A stretch of DNA of 64,000 bases from Kaistella gelatinilytica (GCF_015679325.1 NZ_JADPVI010000002.1:424798-488797), one strand, 5' to 3'. Counted from the stretch's first letter, positions 8,952 to 21,400 are shown. Made by a program: numbers and translations. The notes: generated by a model not told the origin, from the sequence alone.

Positions 8952-10028
8952 TTACCTTCCTGTAAATCTAAATCCGGAACTGTTGGAAGTTCTAATTTCC
9001 GGAGCTCGTTTTTGCTGTGAAGAATTTTTTTCTATTTTTCTTTCCTGACTTTTATTTCGCAAACCAGCGTCGCTATTTCTCGATCCTGAATTATTATTTC
9101 TAAATCCATTATTCTGTGGAGCTGTCGATTGAGGTCTTACATCAGAATTATTTCTAAATCCTCCAGTATTTATTTGAGGGCTGGTTTTTACAGCAGTTTC
9201 TGCATTACTTCTAAATCCGCCACTAGTTTGAGGAGTTGTGGTTTGAGGTTTTACATCAGCATTACTTCTAAATCCGCTGTCATTTAATTGAGGGTTAGTT
9301 TTAACAGCAGTGTCTGCATTGCTTCTAAACCCACTGTTTCTCGGAGTGGTTGATAAATTGTCGGTACTTCTAAAACCGGAATTATTCGAATTATTCTGCC
9401 AGTTCCCATTAGTGTTTCTGCCGTTGTCTCTGAAACCCATCTCCTGTCTTGGATTGTTTTGCTGATATTGCGTTCTGTCGATTCGATATCGGTTGATATT
9501 GATGTTACGGTATCTCGGCACGACATAAATATTGGTTACATAATGTTGTCTTCTATAATTTTGATAATAAACAACCGGATTGTATCCATGGTAATAATTA
9601 TTCTGGAAGACTACAAAAATTCGGGGTCCCATAATATTTTGTAACGCATAAAATCGATCGTAATACCATCTGTCCGGATTGTATCTGTAATAAGAATTCC
9701 AGGCGCTGTAAGAAGGATAACTGTCATTCAATATCATAATTTGCTGAATTTGCCAGGACGACAACCGATGTCTCGCAAAAAAACTATTCCAGTTTACATC
9801 GTAAATACTGTTTCGGTAATCATTATATGAACTTTGATAAAAATCATTGGTATAATAATCTGAAGGATATTCATAATAATAATCATCTGGGAAATACGTA
9901 GCATCTTCTTCGTCACCATAATAACTGCTGTTATTGTTATTGGCATTGGTCGGATAATGATCCGGATAATTCTGCGCGGAAATCAATGCTGATAAAAACA
10001 CCGAAAGTCCAAAAAATATTTTTTTCAT
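8952..10028 (-). CDS. Exported Tyr/Asn-rich protein with GFR repeats
   Basis: 358 residues with signal peptide ending ALISAQ. Residues 20-190 are strongly Tyr/Asn/Asp-rich, with a short helical patch RLSSWQIQQIMILN near 88-101. From residue 198 the tripeptide GFR recurs at 198, 218, 233, 252, 271, 290, 308 and 352, with a core period of 19 residues (GFRSNAD...TxPQ). The C-terminus is GFRFTGR. I do not recognise a domain with a known function. It is probably periplasmic or surface exposed and intrinsically disordered. No T9SS sorting signal or lipobox is visible. Confidence 0.8.
   Translation of the reverse strand: MKKIFFGLSVFLSALISAQNYPDHYPTNANNNNSSYYGDEEDATYFPDDYYYEYPSDYYTNDFYQSSYNDYRNSIYDVNWNSFFARHRLSSWQIQQIMILNDSYPSYSAWNSYYRYNPDRWYYDRFYALQNIMGPRIFVVFQNNYYHGYNPVVYYQNYRRQHYVTNIYVVPRYRNININRYRIDRTQYQQNNPRQEMGFRDNGRNTNGNWQNNSNNSGFRSTDNLSTTPRNSGFRSNADTAVKTNPQLNDSGFRSNADVKPQTTTPQTSGGFRSNAETAVKTSPQINTGGFRNNSDVRPQSTAPQNNGFRNNNSGSRNSDAGLRNKSQERKIEKNSSQQKRAPEIRTSNSSGFRFTGR
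9099..9437 (-). repeat. Coding tandem repeat, ~57 bp period (GFRSN units)
   Basis: Within the 358-residue gene, about seven units of roughly 19 codons each begin with Gly-Phe-Arg. The central three are closest to one another (GFRSNAD, GFRSNAD, GFRSNAE). The array could expand or contract by slippage. Confidence 0.8.
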
Positions 10029-10153
10029 TTTATTCTACGTTTGTTTTTGTTACTTATACTTTCCCATTAGAAAAGTATGCCATTTTTTTGGCTTAAAGCC
10101 TTTAGAGTAAACGATTTAAAAGCTTTCCTACCATCTTTGATGCAAACAAAAGG

Positions 10154-10184
10154 GGGAAGTTAAAACCAAAGTTCTAACTTCCCT
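10154..10184 (-). terminator. Terminator of malQ
   Basis: Perfect 9-bp arms (10154-10162 and 10175-10183) are followed on the minus strand by CCTTTTG and further T-rich sequence. The hairpin lies about 88 nt after the malQ stop. Confidence 0.65.
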
Positions 10185-10271
10185 CCAAAATATCGTAAAT
10201 TATTGATTATCAATAATTAAAAAATTGACACCAAATCATAAAAATAATTCGTCTTTTATAATTTATTTTAA

Positions 10272-12929
10272 TTAAATCCGATTTGAATCTTTGATCCATC
10301 CGCCAATCTTTTGGTTAAAATCTTCTTTTTTCAAAAGTTCTTCAACATTCAGATGCATTCTGTATCTCCAGTAATGCGGGAAAACTGCGGGATTATTAAT
10401 GCGTTCTTCATCCATATTCGGATTGGTTAATTCTGAATCTGTCGCCAAAAATTCCTGGATAGGAAAAATTGCTAACATCGCATCATTATAAAGATGTTGC
10501 TTCATAATAATTTCTGCAAGTTGCGGTTCTAAATTCCAGGGTGCGGTTCCCGATTGTCCCAATTGTTTATTGAAATATTCCTGCGTGAAATTACGATCCT
10601 CATGCCACCATTGTCGAAGTGTTGAACTGTCGTGCGAACTTGCAGTCACCACATTCATATAGCCAGCGTTTTTCGGATTGTACCATGCAATATTTTCAGA
10701 GGGCATTCTTTGAACTTTCAAAGCTGTAATTCCCAATCGATCCATGACCTGCGGAACAGAATCCGGAACCAGTCCCAGATCTTCGCCGCAAATTAACATG
10801 TCGGTTGCATTTAAAATGACAGGCAGTTTTTCCATGGCTTTCTGATACCAAAGTCCATCTTGCCGTTTGAAAAAATAATCCAAATATAAATCAGAGATCG
10901 CTTTTTGCTCCCAATCCGGTAAATATTGAAACGATTTCGTTTTTTTGATATTGAATCTTGGATGATAAACTATTTCGCCATCTTTCATTTCTTCCGGCAG
11001 AAAAAGGACGTTTGCGCAAAGAGAAATCAACTGATCTTCAACTGAACCCAGCGGATTTTCTTTGAAATGATCTGATAATTTTCTCTGGGTATCAAATTTC
11101 TCTTTGAAGGTATAAGTTCCATCGAAATGATTGTTCATGAACTGATTATGAATCGCATCTCTCTCATCACCGAAATAATCCCAGAGAATCTGATCATTGA
11201 TAAAAGGTTTGCAATAACGGTCTTCATTGAAAGGAATATTTCTCGCCTGAAATTCCTCCATTTTGACAGGAATTGCAGGATAAAAATAACCTAAAATTCC
11301 CTGTGTTACGCTCATTGGCATTCTCCAAATCCTGAAAAACCCTAGAATATGGTCAATTCGCATGGCATCGAAATACTGCTCCAAAGCTTTGAAACGATTT
11401 TTCCACCATCGATAACCATCTTCCTTCATCGCCTCCCAGTTATAAGTCGGGAATTCCCAGTTTTGACCAAGATCTGTAAATTGATCCGGCGGTGCTCCGG
11501 CTTGAAAATCCATTCCAAACAATTCCGGTTCCGTCCATGCTTCAACAGAATATCTATAAATACCGATTGGTAGATCTCCCTTTACAGAAATTCCTAGACC
11601 GTGTGTATAATCGATTGCGTCTTTCAATTGCAAATGAAGTTGATATTGAACCCATGCGTGAAGCATTGTGGTATCATAATCTTTACTTTTAGCACTGAAA
11701 AATGGCGTAATTTTTCCGGCGATATATTTCTTATGCGTTTTCCATTCGTTAAAATTGGGCGTTTTGTATTTATCGCGCTGGACGCAAAAAGCAGAATATG
11801 GAAGAAGCCACTCTTCATTGTCTTTCATGAATTTTTTGAAATTACGGTCTTTCAAAATCTTCTCTTTATTCGTATCAAAAACTGCTTTTACAAATTTCCA
11901 TTTTCCGGAAATCATTTGCTCATAATCGATAAGACTTAAGGAATTCAATTTAGCTTTTTTACCATTAAATTCTTTTACTAAATCTTTCGGTAAAGAAAAT
12001 TCAAGTTTTTCAATCGACAGATATTGTGGATGAAGTGCGTAAACAGAGATCGCTGCGTAAGGATAAGAATCGGTCCAGGTATAATTCGCAGTGGTATCAT
12101 TGATCGGTAAGATCTGCAACATTGAAAGATTGGTTTGTTTCGCCCAATCTGCAAGAACTTTTAAATCTGGAAATTCACCAACGCCAAAACCATTTTCAGA
12201 TCTGAGTGCAAAAACTGGAATTGCAACGCCGGCTGCGTGATACATTTCAAACGATTTGAATTTGAAAAAATGATCTGCTTTTATTTGAAGAATATTTTTC
12301 TCAGCATTTGGCAATGCCCATCGGTTATCGCCGTACTCAATATCGAAAACCTGTCCGGAATCTGTATTTAATAATCCGTATTTGTATTGAATGAGTTGGT
12401 CAGAAGGCAATTCAAGAGCAGCTTCCCAAATACCAAAATCTGTTTGGGACATTACGACAGCTTTCAAATATTCCCAGTTTCCTAAAGCTTCACTATTTCC
12501 CAATAAAACTATTTTCCAGTTCGGATGATAAATCGGAGCTTCTAAACGAAATAAATGAGTATGCTTTTTGAGAACTGAAATTTTCTCTGCTTTAAAACCT
12601 CTTAATTTATTTTTAAGTATTTTATTATTGAGATAATTTTCGGGAAAATTCTTTTTATTCCAAACATCAAAAATGATAAATTCTTTGTAGTTGTGGGAAA
12701 AACTTAGTTTATGAGGAGAAAATTCTTCATCGAGAATCGTTCCGCCATCATTGACCAATTGATATTTGTAAGAAATTGTTTTGGAGAAGAAATCAACTTC
12801 TGCATCCCAGTTTCCATTCTCATTATAATTTAAAAAGTGATATTTATCTTCACTTCCTTCTTCCATAACTAAAAGCTGGAGTTTTTCTCCCATTTTAGTT
12901 CTGAAATTAATTCTAAAATACAGTTTCAT
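10272..12929 (-). CDS. malQ: 4-alpha-glucanotransferase, DPE2-type with N-terminal CBM20 domains
   Basis: 885 residues. The first ~260 form two starch-binding CBM20-like modules (the second has YHPNWKIVLLGNSEALGNWE near 130). The rest is a GH77 domain: the GAPPDQF...GQNWEFPTYNW signature, the RIDHILGFFRIW nucleophile segment, ICGEDLGLVP (acid/base Glu) and SSHDSSTLRQWW. GH77 enzymes disproportionate alpha-1,4-glucans. The tandem-CBM20 arrangement and the insert within GH77 resemble plant DPE2, which moves glucose from maltose onto polysaccharide. It is monocistronic, with no glycogen genes beside it. The enzyme class is certain; maltose use is inferred from architecture. Confidence 0.93.
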   Translation of the reverse strand: MKLYFRINFRTKMGEKLQLLVMEEGSEDKYHFLNYNENGNWDAEVDFFSKTISYKYQLVNDGGTILDEEFSPHKLSFSHNYKEFIIFDVWNKKNFPENYLNNKILKNKLRGFKAEKISVLKKHTHLFRLEAPIYHPNWKIVLLGNSEALGNWEYLKAVVMSQTDFGIWEAALELPSDQLIQYKYGLLNTDSGQVFDIEYGDNRWALPNAEKNILQIKADHFFKFKSFEMYHAAGVAIPVFALRSENGFGVGEFPDLKVLADWAKQTNLSMLQILPINDTTANYTWTDSYPYAAISVYALHPQYLSIEKLEFSLPKDLVKEFNGKKAKLNSLSLIDYEQMISGKWKFVKAVFDTNKEKILKDRNFKKFMKDNEEWLLPYSAFCVQRDKYKTPNFNEWKTHKKYIAGKITPFFSAKSKDYDTTMLHAWVQYQLHLQLKDAIDYTHGLGISVKGDLPIGIYRYSVEAWTEPELFGMDFQAGAPPDQFTDLGQNWEFPTYNWEAMKEDGYRWWKNRFKALEQYFDAMRIDHILGFFRIWRMPMSVTQGILGYFYPAIPVKMEEFQARNIPFNEDRYCKPFINDQILWDYFGDERDAIHNQFMNNHFDGTYTFKEKFDTQRKLSDHFKENPLGSVEDQLISLCANVLFLPEEMKDGEIVYHPRFNIKKTKSFQYLPDWEQKAISDLYLDYFFKRQDGLWYQKAMEKLPVILNATDMLICGEDLGLVPDSVPQVMDRLGITALKVQRMPSENIAWYNPKNAGYMNVVTASSHDSSTLRQWWHEDRNFTQEYFNKQLGQSGTAPWNLEPQLAEIIMKQHLYNDAMLAIFPIQEFLATDSELTNPNMDEERINNPAVFPHYWRYRMHLNVEELLKKEDFNQKIGGWIKDSNRI

Positions 12930-13092
12930 AACTTCTCATTTGAAATTGCAATTTAGGAAAAAAATGGCGGAAACATCCGATTTTCAAATTAATTTTTTCG
13001 GAGTCTAATAATTGATTTACAGCCAATTGCACAGATGAATTGGAAGTAGGCTTAAAAATCATGAAAAAAGATAAATGAATTGTAGAAATAAT

Positions 13093-13122
13093 AAAACCCT
13101 CACCAAATAGTGAAGGTTTTTT
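13093..13122 (-). terminator. Terminator of folE-cysS operon
   Basis: A hairpin of CCCTCAC against GTGAAGG with one bulge, flanked by A- and T-runs on both sides. It lies 31 nt after the cysS stop. Confidence 0.6.
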
Positions 13123-13152
13123 TAATTTATTTTAAAACTTTACTGCAAGGAT

Positions 13153-14619
13153 CTAGGAAATCGAATAGCTCGTTCCTTCTCTTCCGTCTTTCAACTCGAT
13201 TCCTTCTGCAAGCAAACGGTCGCGGATCTGGTCAGAAAGATCGAAGTTTTTAGATTTACGGGCTTGATTTCTTAAGTCAATTAAAACCTGCAAAGTTTGG
13301 TCTAGTTTCGCATTATTATTCTCTTCAATATTCTGTAAACCCAGAACATCAAAAACGAAATCATTCATCAAAGTTTTTAATTCCGATAAATCACTTTCGG
13401 TGATCGTCTCTTTTCCATCCTTTAATTTAAAAATGAAATTGACGGCCTCGAAAAGATGAGCAATCAAAATTGGTGAATTGAAATCGTCGGTTAAAGCGGC
13501 ATATGATTTTTCTTTCCACGTAGTTAAATCAAAACTTGAAACGTCAGAATTTGGAAAAGTGCCATTCGAAAGAACTTTCATTGCTTCCATCAAACGCTGA
13601 AATCCTTTTTCACTCGCAACCATGGCTTCATTGGAGATATCTAGAACACTTCTATAATGCGCCTGCATAAAATTAAAACGCACAACGGAAGGATGAAAAG
13701 GTTTCTCGAAAAAATCATTACTCCCGGAAACGAGTTCCATCGGTAAGATATAATTTCCGGTAGATTTGCTCATTCGCTGTCCGTTCATGGTCAACATATT
13801 GGCGTGCATCCAGTAATTCACCGGCTCAGTTCCGTTGCAAGCTTTCCCCTGTGCAACTTCACATTCGTGGTGCGGGAATTTCAGATCCATTCCACCACCG
13901 TGAATATCGAATTTCTCACCTAGATATTTAGTTGACATTGCAGTACATTCTAAATGCCATCCGGGAAAACCTTCGCCCCATGGAGAATTCCAGCGCATAA
14001 TATGAGCGGGAGATGCTGCTTTCCAAAGCGCAAAATCCGGTGCATTCTTTTTCTCATTCTGACCGTCTAAATCCCGGGTATTGGCAAAAAGTTCTTCGAT
14101 ATTTCTGTGAGAAAGTTCTCCGTAATTTAAGCCTCGTTTATTGTATTCGAGAACATCAAAATAAACAGACCCGTTGCTTTCATAAGCAAACCCTGTATCA
14201 ATAAGTTTTTGAGCCAACTCGATCTGCTCTAAAATATGTCCGGTTGCAGTTGGTTCGATCGTTGGTGGAAGTAAATTAAATACTTCTAAAACTTTATGAA
14301 AATCGACGGTGTATTTCTGTACAATTTCCATTGGTTCTAATTTCTCCAAACGGGATTGTTTTACAAAACGGTCATTGTCAACATCGCCGTCATCAGTTAA
14401 ATGACCTGCATCGGTAATATTTCTAACATAGCGAACTTTATAGCCCAAATGAACCAGAGCGCGATAAATAAAATCGAAAGACATGAAAGTTCGCACATTT
14501 CCCAAATGCACATTGCTGTAAACGGTAGGTCCGCAAACGTACATTCCAACGCTGTTTTCGTGAATTGGCTTAAAGATCTCTTTTTCGCCGGAAAGGGAAT
14601 TGTATATTTTTAAATTCAT
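13153..14619 (-). CDS. cysS: Cysteinyl-tRNA synthetase
   Basis: 488 residues, standard length. Zinc ligand C29 lies in MYVCGPTVY, followed by the HIGH box as HLGN (38-41). The remaining zinc ligands are in WHLECTAMS and [10 protein letters not shown], and the KMSKS loop appears as [13 protein letters not shown] anticodon-binding domain occupies the C-terminal third. The enzyme charges tRNA-Cys in the cytoplasm. It is second in an operon with folE (19-nt gap). Confidence 0.98.
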   Translation of the reverse strand: MNLKIYNSLSGEKEIFKPIHENSVGMYVCGPTVYSNVHLGNVRTFMSFDFIYRALVHLGYKVRYVRNITDAGHLTDDGDVDNDRFVKQSRLEKLEPMEIVQKYTVDFHKVLEVFNLLPPTIEPTATGHILEQIELAQKLIDTGFAYESNGSVYFDVLEYNKRGLNYGELSHRNIEELFANTRDLDGQNEKKNAPDFALWKAASPAHIMRWNSPWGEGFPGWHLECTAMSTKYLGEKFDIHGGGMDLKFPHHECEVAQGKACNGTEPVNYWMHANMLTMNGQRMSKSTGNYILPMELVSGSNDFFEKPFHPSVVRFNFMQAHYRSVLDISNEAMVASEKGFQRLMEAMKVLSNGTFPNSDVSSFDLTTWKEKSYAALTDDFNSPILIAHLFEAVNFIFKLKDGKETITESDLSELKTLMNDFVFDVLGLQNIEENNNAKLDQTLQVLIDLRNQARKSKNFDLSDQIRDRLLAEGIELKDGREGTSYSIS

Positions 14620-14638
14620 TTTTGTTGAAAGTTTGATG

Positions 14639-15304
14639 TTAATCCAAATTAGAGCGGCTTCCTACATAATGAAGGAATTCCTGTCTCGTGATCGGATTGG
14701 TTCTGAAAAGCCCACTAAGCTCTGCAGTCGTTGTTGAACTTGCGGTATCTTTTATCCCGCGACAATTCACACATAAATGTTTCGCTTCAATGATGCATGC
14801 AACATCTTTTGTTCCGAGTGCTACTTTTAAAGCTTCTACGATCTGCATGGTCAATCGCTCCTGAACCTGCGGACGTTTGGCGTAATAATCTACGACTCTG
14901 TTGATCTTTGAAAGACCAATCACTTCACCATTAGAAATATAAGCAACATGCGCTCTGCCAATAATTGGAAGAAAGTGGTGTTCACAAAATGAATACACCG
15001 TGATGTCTTTTTCCACCAACATCTGGCGGTATTTGTACTTATTTGAAAAGGTAGAAATGCGTGGATTATTTTCGGGAAGAAGACCGCCAAAAATTTCATT
15101 CACATACATTTTTGCAACACGTTTGGGGGAGTCTTTCAAAGAATCGTCTTTCATATCCATTCCCAAAGTTTCCATGATCTTATGAAAATGTTTCTGGATG
15201 ATCTCGATTTTTTCTTCTGGAGATTTTTCAAAAGCGTCATCTCTTAAAGGAGTATATCCTTTTCCGGTGAACACGTCGTCGTCGTTGTCGAAATTTTTAC
15301 TCAT
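14639..15304 (-). CDS. folE: GTP cyclohydrolase I
   Basis: 221 residues. The core motif [19 protein letters not shown] and [23 protein letters not shown] identify the family. Zinc ligands are the Cys and His of CEHH and the Cys of [11 protein letters not shown]. It makes 7,8-dihydroneopterin triphosphate, the first step to folate and pterins. The first ~30 residues are an acidic, variable extension. A promoter candidate lies at 15324-15354 and cysS follows within 19 nt. Confidence 0.97.
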   Translation of the reverse strand: MSKNFDNDDDVFTGKGYTPLRDDAFEKSPEEKIEIIQKHFHKIMETLGMDMKDDSLKDSPKRVAKMYVNEIFGGLLPENNPRISTFSNKYKYRQMLVEKDITVYSFCEHHFLPIIGRAHVAYISNGEVIGLSKINRVVDYYAKRPQVQERLTMQIVEALKVALGTKDVACIIEAKHLCVNCRGIKDTASSTTTAELSGLFRTNPITRQEFLHYVGSRSNLD

Positions 15305-15323
15305 ATGTTTATGTAATGATCAG

Positions 15324-15354
15324 CAAAATTAAGGATTTAATTTCTATTCTCACA
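15324..15354 (-). promoter_or_regulatory. Promoter candidate for folE-cysS
   Basis: The minus strand has TGTG (15351-15354), 19 nt, then TAATTTTG (15324-15331): an exact -7 box and three of four bases at -33, 20 nt before the folE start. Confidence 0.6.
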
Positions 15355-15356
15355 CC

Positions 15357-15386
15357 AAAAATCCCTCGCCGATGGAGAGGGATTTT
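15357..15386 (-). terminator. Terminator of ruvA-sprA
   Basis: Arms AAATCCCTC and GAGGGATTT around a GCCGATGGA loop are followed on the minus strand by a T-run, about 30 nt after the sprA stop. Confidence 0.8.
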
Positions 15387-15414
15387 GAGATAAATAAATA
15401 AATATTCTTAATTT

Positions 15415-18400
15415 TTAGAAACCACCACTTCCGGAAAAAGTAAATGTTGCAGTTAATCCTGCTCTAATTGTAGAAAGTGGGAAGGCTGTAGAAATTTTAT
15501 ATTTTGTCAGCAACTGATCATAAAAAAATCTAAGGTTAAAGTTTTGCGACATGTTGTAGTCTGCAGAGAATTTAAAGCTCATCATTCTTTGACCACCTGT
15601 AATTTGTGAATCATTCTGTAAGATATTCGTAATTCGGGTCTGACTGTCTCTGAGGGAGAAATCACCACGAACATTTAAATCACTTTTAATGGTTCTTGCT
15701 TTCCCTTTAAAATTGATTTTCATTTTGAGATCTTTTAAAATATATCCAAAACCTACGATGTATTCATTACCGGCATCTTCAGTTAAGGTTTGATTCACCA
15801 AACCAAGCATGAACAATCTGTCGCGATTGTACTGCGCGCGAAACTGCATGTTATTTCTCATCGTAACATCAGCACCGATCAATGGCGCAAAAGCTTCCAC
15901 ATAACCAACTTGAGAGAATGTATATGGATTAAATCCGTTCCCAAAACTATCGCCAAGAGGTGCGGTAGCATTATTTTGTCTGTTATAGTAATCTACGCTC
16001 GACTGAATTCCTGTTGCGGTATAAGTTGAAGTATATCCATGAAGAATATCAAATTTTGAAAACTGACTGTTAATCAACGGAATATTTTTCAAGCCGGAAT
16101 AGGTAACTCTCCAGTTCGGAAGTGGGAATCCGGATTTTTTCGGATCTGAAAGTCTTCCATTTACAGATCTGCCCTCAACAGCCGCTTGAAATGCAGGAAT
16201 CAAAACATAAGCATCTGCTAATCCACGACCCGCTTTGAAGTTGCTTTCAATATAAGAACCACCCGACTGAATGAAAATTTGTTTCGCATTTTCATACATC
16301 GCATCATAAATACTTTTACCGTCTTTGAAAGCGGTATTAAAAGTCCATGTTGTTTTCGAATAGCTGATCATATCGGTACCAAAAGAGTTCTGGAACCCAT
16401 TTGCCGGATTAGAATCTGCATCTACATTATAACCACCCTGAATGAAATTGCTGTTGTAATTTTTCAGGAAGTTGAAGTCGATCCGGAAATCATTAATTGG
16501 AGCAACCTGTACATTCGCCAGGAAATTTTGATTTTTCATTTGCGAGTACGGATCATTCATATAAGTGGAAGAAGAAACCCATCCATTTTCAATGATCGTT
16601 CTCCTGACATCTGCTTGCGAACCGAGAAGGAAGCCATAAGTAGGACCACCCAAAGTTTGACCATAACCATACCAGTTTGGTGCAGAAAGCAAGCCCGGAA
16701 GCACCGTTCCGTTATTTTCATTATAAGAAAGATCAATTTGCTTGATAGAAGTTAAAGCATAAGCAATTCCCTGGAAAGGATTCAGTTTATTTTTGAATTT
16801 GTAGTTTTTGAAACTTTTCTTTTTACCTTTCTTTTGCCAAGCTAAATTATAAACATTGTTGAGTGAATCAATTTCCTGTTTGCGTTTCTGCATGGTGGTA
16901 TTGATCTTCTGGAAATATTTAAACTTACTGAAGAATTTCGGCACATCGAGAGCGGCAGTTGCTACAATATTATTGGTATTTTGCCCAATGCTTCCCAGAC
17001 TTTCAGCTTTCTGGGTATCAGGATTTACAAATGTCGTCAACACGGTACTTCTCGCATTCCAGTTATAAGTGAATCCGTAACCGAGTTCAGCATTGATAAA
17101 GTCGAGATACGGTAAATATTCGAACGGGAACTTATAATTCAACTGTATTTTGTGATTGTACAATACCGGTCTTCCTGCACGCAGCGGATTAGCGAAAATT
17201 GAATTGGAGTTCATATCATAAACATTCAAATTATCGTTCAGCGTTCGCATTGCAGAATTAATTTCGAGTTTTAAAGATTTCGTAAAATTAAATCCTAAAC
17301 CATATTGCCATCCAAAATAGAAGTTTCGGTTTCTGATCACATCAAAATCCTGACCTGGAATTCTGCTCAAAATAGCTTCGATATTTCTAAATTCGAGTTC
17401 ATTATAATTACGGTCAACCTCTGTTCGGAAAGACAATCTTGTAGGAACCGGATTAATATTTACTTCTTTCAACCATCTCAAATACTTATAAGATTTGGCG
17501 GTATCGCTCACTATTTTATTGAAAGGTCTTAAAACATAAGGTTTGAAGGAATAATTATAATCAATATAACCTCTTAAATACTGACGGTAATTTTTCTTGG
17601 TATAAACATCTCTGTAGAAATCATCGTTATAAATGGAAGTTACCGAAAGATTTTCTACATCATAGAATTTCGGTTTTTTGTTCGGGTTCATTCTGTCTTT
17701 TCGCATGTTCACAACACCGATACTTCGCTGCTGCGTATACGTTCGCGCAACTTTTTTCAGTTCCTCTTTATTCGGAGCCTGATCAAAAGTGACATCATTA
17801 TCCAACGGATTATATTTCGGATCCTCAATGGTTTGTGTGTAAGAATAATTCACCGGAATTTTCATTCCAACTTTCTCAGGTAAAAATTTATCTACGTTCA
17901 CTGTCGTATTAATACTGAAGGCCGAACGAGCAGACTGCGCTCTTTCGGCAGGTTTTTCGGTGATCCCACCAAAACCAATACTCGAAACCGAAGCATTTGC
18001 ATTCACCAAAGCGAAATCACCTAAGTTAAAGTTCACACTTGCATTTCCGGCGTAACCGCCTTTATTTTCAATTTCAGAAAGACGGATTTCATTTACCCAA
18101 AGAACCAAATCTTTTGTGGTCGTCAGGGATTTATTTCGAACACCCAACATAATTGTTGTTACGTTCCCTAAACTCGGGCGACCTTTAATAAATATTTTTT
18201 TATAAGGGTCGATCGCACCATATTCAACATCTTCAGAGCGGTCATCAATTCTGTTATTTGGATTTGAATCTCGTCTTAATTTCGCATCCACAAAATTTTG
18301 AATTTCCAGATTCATTGTATTTTCCGTCGGCCAGATTTCTAACGGTGATCTGGCGTTTGTAGCGGTATATTTTAATGACGCTTCATATTCATAGTAGTTA

Positions 18401-21400
18401 TCGGTCGCATCGCTTCCGAAACGGATGAAGAAGGTTGCATCTTTATCATAAATTGTTGAAGTTGGATTTCTTAGATCTTCTGCGTGTACGAAGAGTTCTA
18501 ATTTTTTATAACGACGCATATCCAAAGCAACATTTTTGAATACTCCTTTTGTAGTTTTTACAGCGATCGGCTGTGTTTTCATGTAAAGTGAAGATTCATT
18601 TTGTCTTTGTGCACCAGCATTTCCGCTTAAAACCTGTCTGTCGATTCCTGGAGGAAGAACGTAAGGAGGCTGACTCAATCCGTTTTCTTCTAAATTTACA
18701 CTTCCTACATCAACTTTTTCGTTGTCTACAGGATTCACCCCTTCTGTATCGGTAATTGTTGTGGCAATGTCTTTTGTATATTTTCTCCAGTCACTTCTTA
18801 CCAGATCCAAAGTTCCGAATCGAATGGTTGAAGCCTGATCAAAACCGGTTAAAAGCATTCTTGCGAATCGAACATTATTTAAAATGGAAGGATCTTTTGA
18901 ACCTCCGGAAGTAGGATCTTTATCAAATTGCTGAACAGGAACGCGGAATAAATACCATTTGTTACTTCCTTTTTGTCCATTTTGGAAGGTTACGTCAACT
19001 TGTTTTTCATCAACGATAAATTTTTGTCCAACTGCAAGACTTCCTTTATCTAGATTGATGGTGTACTGGTTGTAATTTTCGCTTTGATCTAAGTTATAAT
19101 CTCTGTTTACATCTTCCGCATCAGGAGTTTGTGTGGCAACTTCGAGCGTGTTGCTTTGAGAGTTCCCTTCCGGACCACGGAAATATTTATATCGTTCTGT
19201 AAGTGACGACGCTTGAGCGCCCTGAAATTTATCAGAAAGATAAAACAGGAAATCATCAGAAGCAGGATCCGTTACTTTGGTTACAGGATTGATGAAACTT
19301 ACTCCAAATTTTGAGGCTTCACCTTGAGCATCAAGACCGTCATATCCTAAATCCTGTGCTGTTCTTTCTTCGTTTTCAGTAGAGAAAGCGTACAGGATCG
19401 GAAACTGATTCGGCTGTGTTCCCCAATTGGTTGTCGTCGTGTTTGCAGGAACATTTGGCGTAGGTAAACCATTTTCGTACATCAATTTGCCATCCTTCAA
19501 AACATCTTCTGAAACGTTTCCTAACTGCAGCAATAATTTCGGATTTGCACCTAAAGGATTTCCATCTGCATAAGGATCCATCATCCAGAATTCAACATAT
19601 TCGATATTTGAATTAACGAAATTGGAAACTGATATCGGACGCATTAAACCAGCCCATCTTTGCTGAGTAGATTCTGCATTTGGATTCACATTATAAGGTC
19701 CTCTTTCACCCGGAAAGTAACTGATATCAAAAGTATTGGTGTACAACTGTTCTCCAGCAACAAAATCTCTGGAGTTGTATAATTCTTTGGTTTGAACTCT
19801 TCGTGAAGTATGATTAGAAACCGCTTGAGCATTAATTCCTCCCGGAGCTGCGCCGCCAATTCCGTAAAATCGCGGATCAATATTGTACCAGGTTAACAAA
19901 CCTCTTCCGTTTCCGTGAGCGAGGTCATTATTCAAAGGTCCATTTGCAAAATAAGGCTCATTTGGATTTTTCTCCGGTTTTGAAGCTAAACTCCACATTG
20001 CAGGTTCTTTCAAAGATATTTTAGAAGTAGTCTGCTCAAAATCATCAATATAAGACTGATCGCCGGTTCCGCTATTCTGACCCGGAATTAAATAAGCTCC
20101 TTCCGCAGCAAAACTTAAATTAGAAGGTGCTTCTGTATTGATGAACGGGATTTTATCGGTTAATCTCGTTAAGAAAGGCAATTCGTTATTGTATAAAATA
20201 TTGAAACCAGCCATTGTATTATTTACGGCTTCCTGTCCAAAATTCACTTTTTGGGTTAAAGGCGTCTCGGCGTAATTCACCACTGTTCCGCCGATAGTAA
20301 GATGTTCGTTGAATTTTCTTTCTAAATTTAACCCTAAAAATCTTTTTCTTTGGGTATTAAAAGTCAATTGATTTTCCAGAGAAATATTGATCGCCTGACC
20401 TGACTGTTTTACGGTTTCATTAATGATATTCACCGTTCCAAGCATGTAATCAACCGTATAATCGATTCCTTCCTGAAGCTGAACACCATTCGCAGTAACT
20501 TTCACAGAACCTTGCGGAACGTTGATCGCGCCTAGAGAAATCCCGGTTCCCTGCGAACCTTTGAATCGACCTTCCATCGTATATCCTAAAGCCAGCCTGT
20601 TTTCTGAAGCTACATTTTTGAATTTATCATATAAATCATTAAAAACATATTTCGGATCACTACTGCCTAAAACGCCTTGCAAATAAGCCCCAAAAGGTTT
20701 TGCTTTGGTGAAAATAACTTTTCCATTTTGCGCATCGATCGTGATTCCGGGTACAAAATCGAAAATTCCGTCTCCCGTAACATTTCCATTTTGCTGTAAA
20801 TCGTTATTCATGTTCAACCGATCCCAGTTGAATAATTTCAATAAATTCGTATCCTGAACCGGAGTATTTGGCAAATAATTTACTTTACCATTGGTAGGAT
20901 CTCTTAAATAAACATTCAGTAAAAAACCGTCGCTGTTAATTTGATTAGAATTTAATGAATAGATATTCTTCATCATCAAATCCCACATCGGCGTCGTAGT
21001 TGTTGTTTTTATATTTGATTTTAGCAACTTGGTGATCAAAACCGGACTTTCTTCTGAAAACTCCCCAACTTTATACACTTTGCTGTCTCCATTCAAAGTA
21101 AAAGTATAGGCAACGGATAAAAGCTGATTATCATTCAACCGCTGATTCAGGGAAATATAACCCAACTGCGGATGAAACGTAAATTCGTTTTGATTTAATT
21201 TTCGGGCTTTTCTATTAAAGATGAATTCTTCACCATCGGTATACGTTACCGGAGTTCCGTTCGCATTAGGAAAAGATTTACCGTTGATGGTATTGTAAGC
21301 ACTATTCACATCCCGAATTCCTGTTCCCAAACCAACAATTTGAGGGTAAAGCGTATTTTGGGAATTATCCGGATATCCAGAAATCCCTTCACCTAAATCA

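Noticed and set aside
9099-9437. Possible CRISPR-like array (regular ~57-bp repeats)
   Set aside because: The repeats keep frame within a protein gene, encode the GFR unit, and have no unique spacers or cas genes.
16279-16755. 158-codon open frame opposite sprA
   Set aside because: It is antisense to the intact sprA frame, with no domain, signal or start context. Long shadow frames are expected opposite a 7-kb gene.
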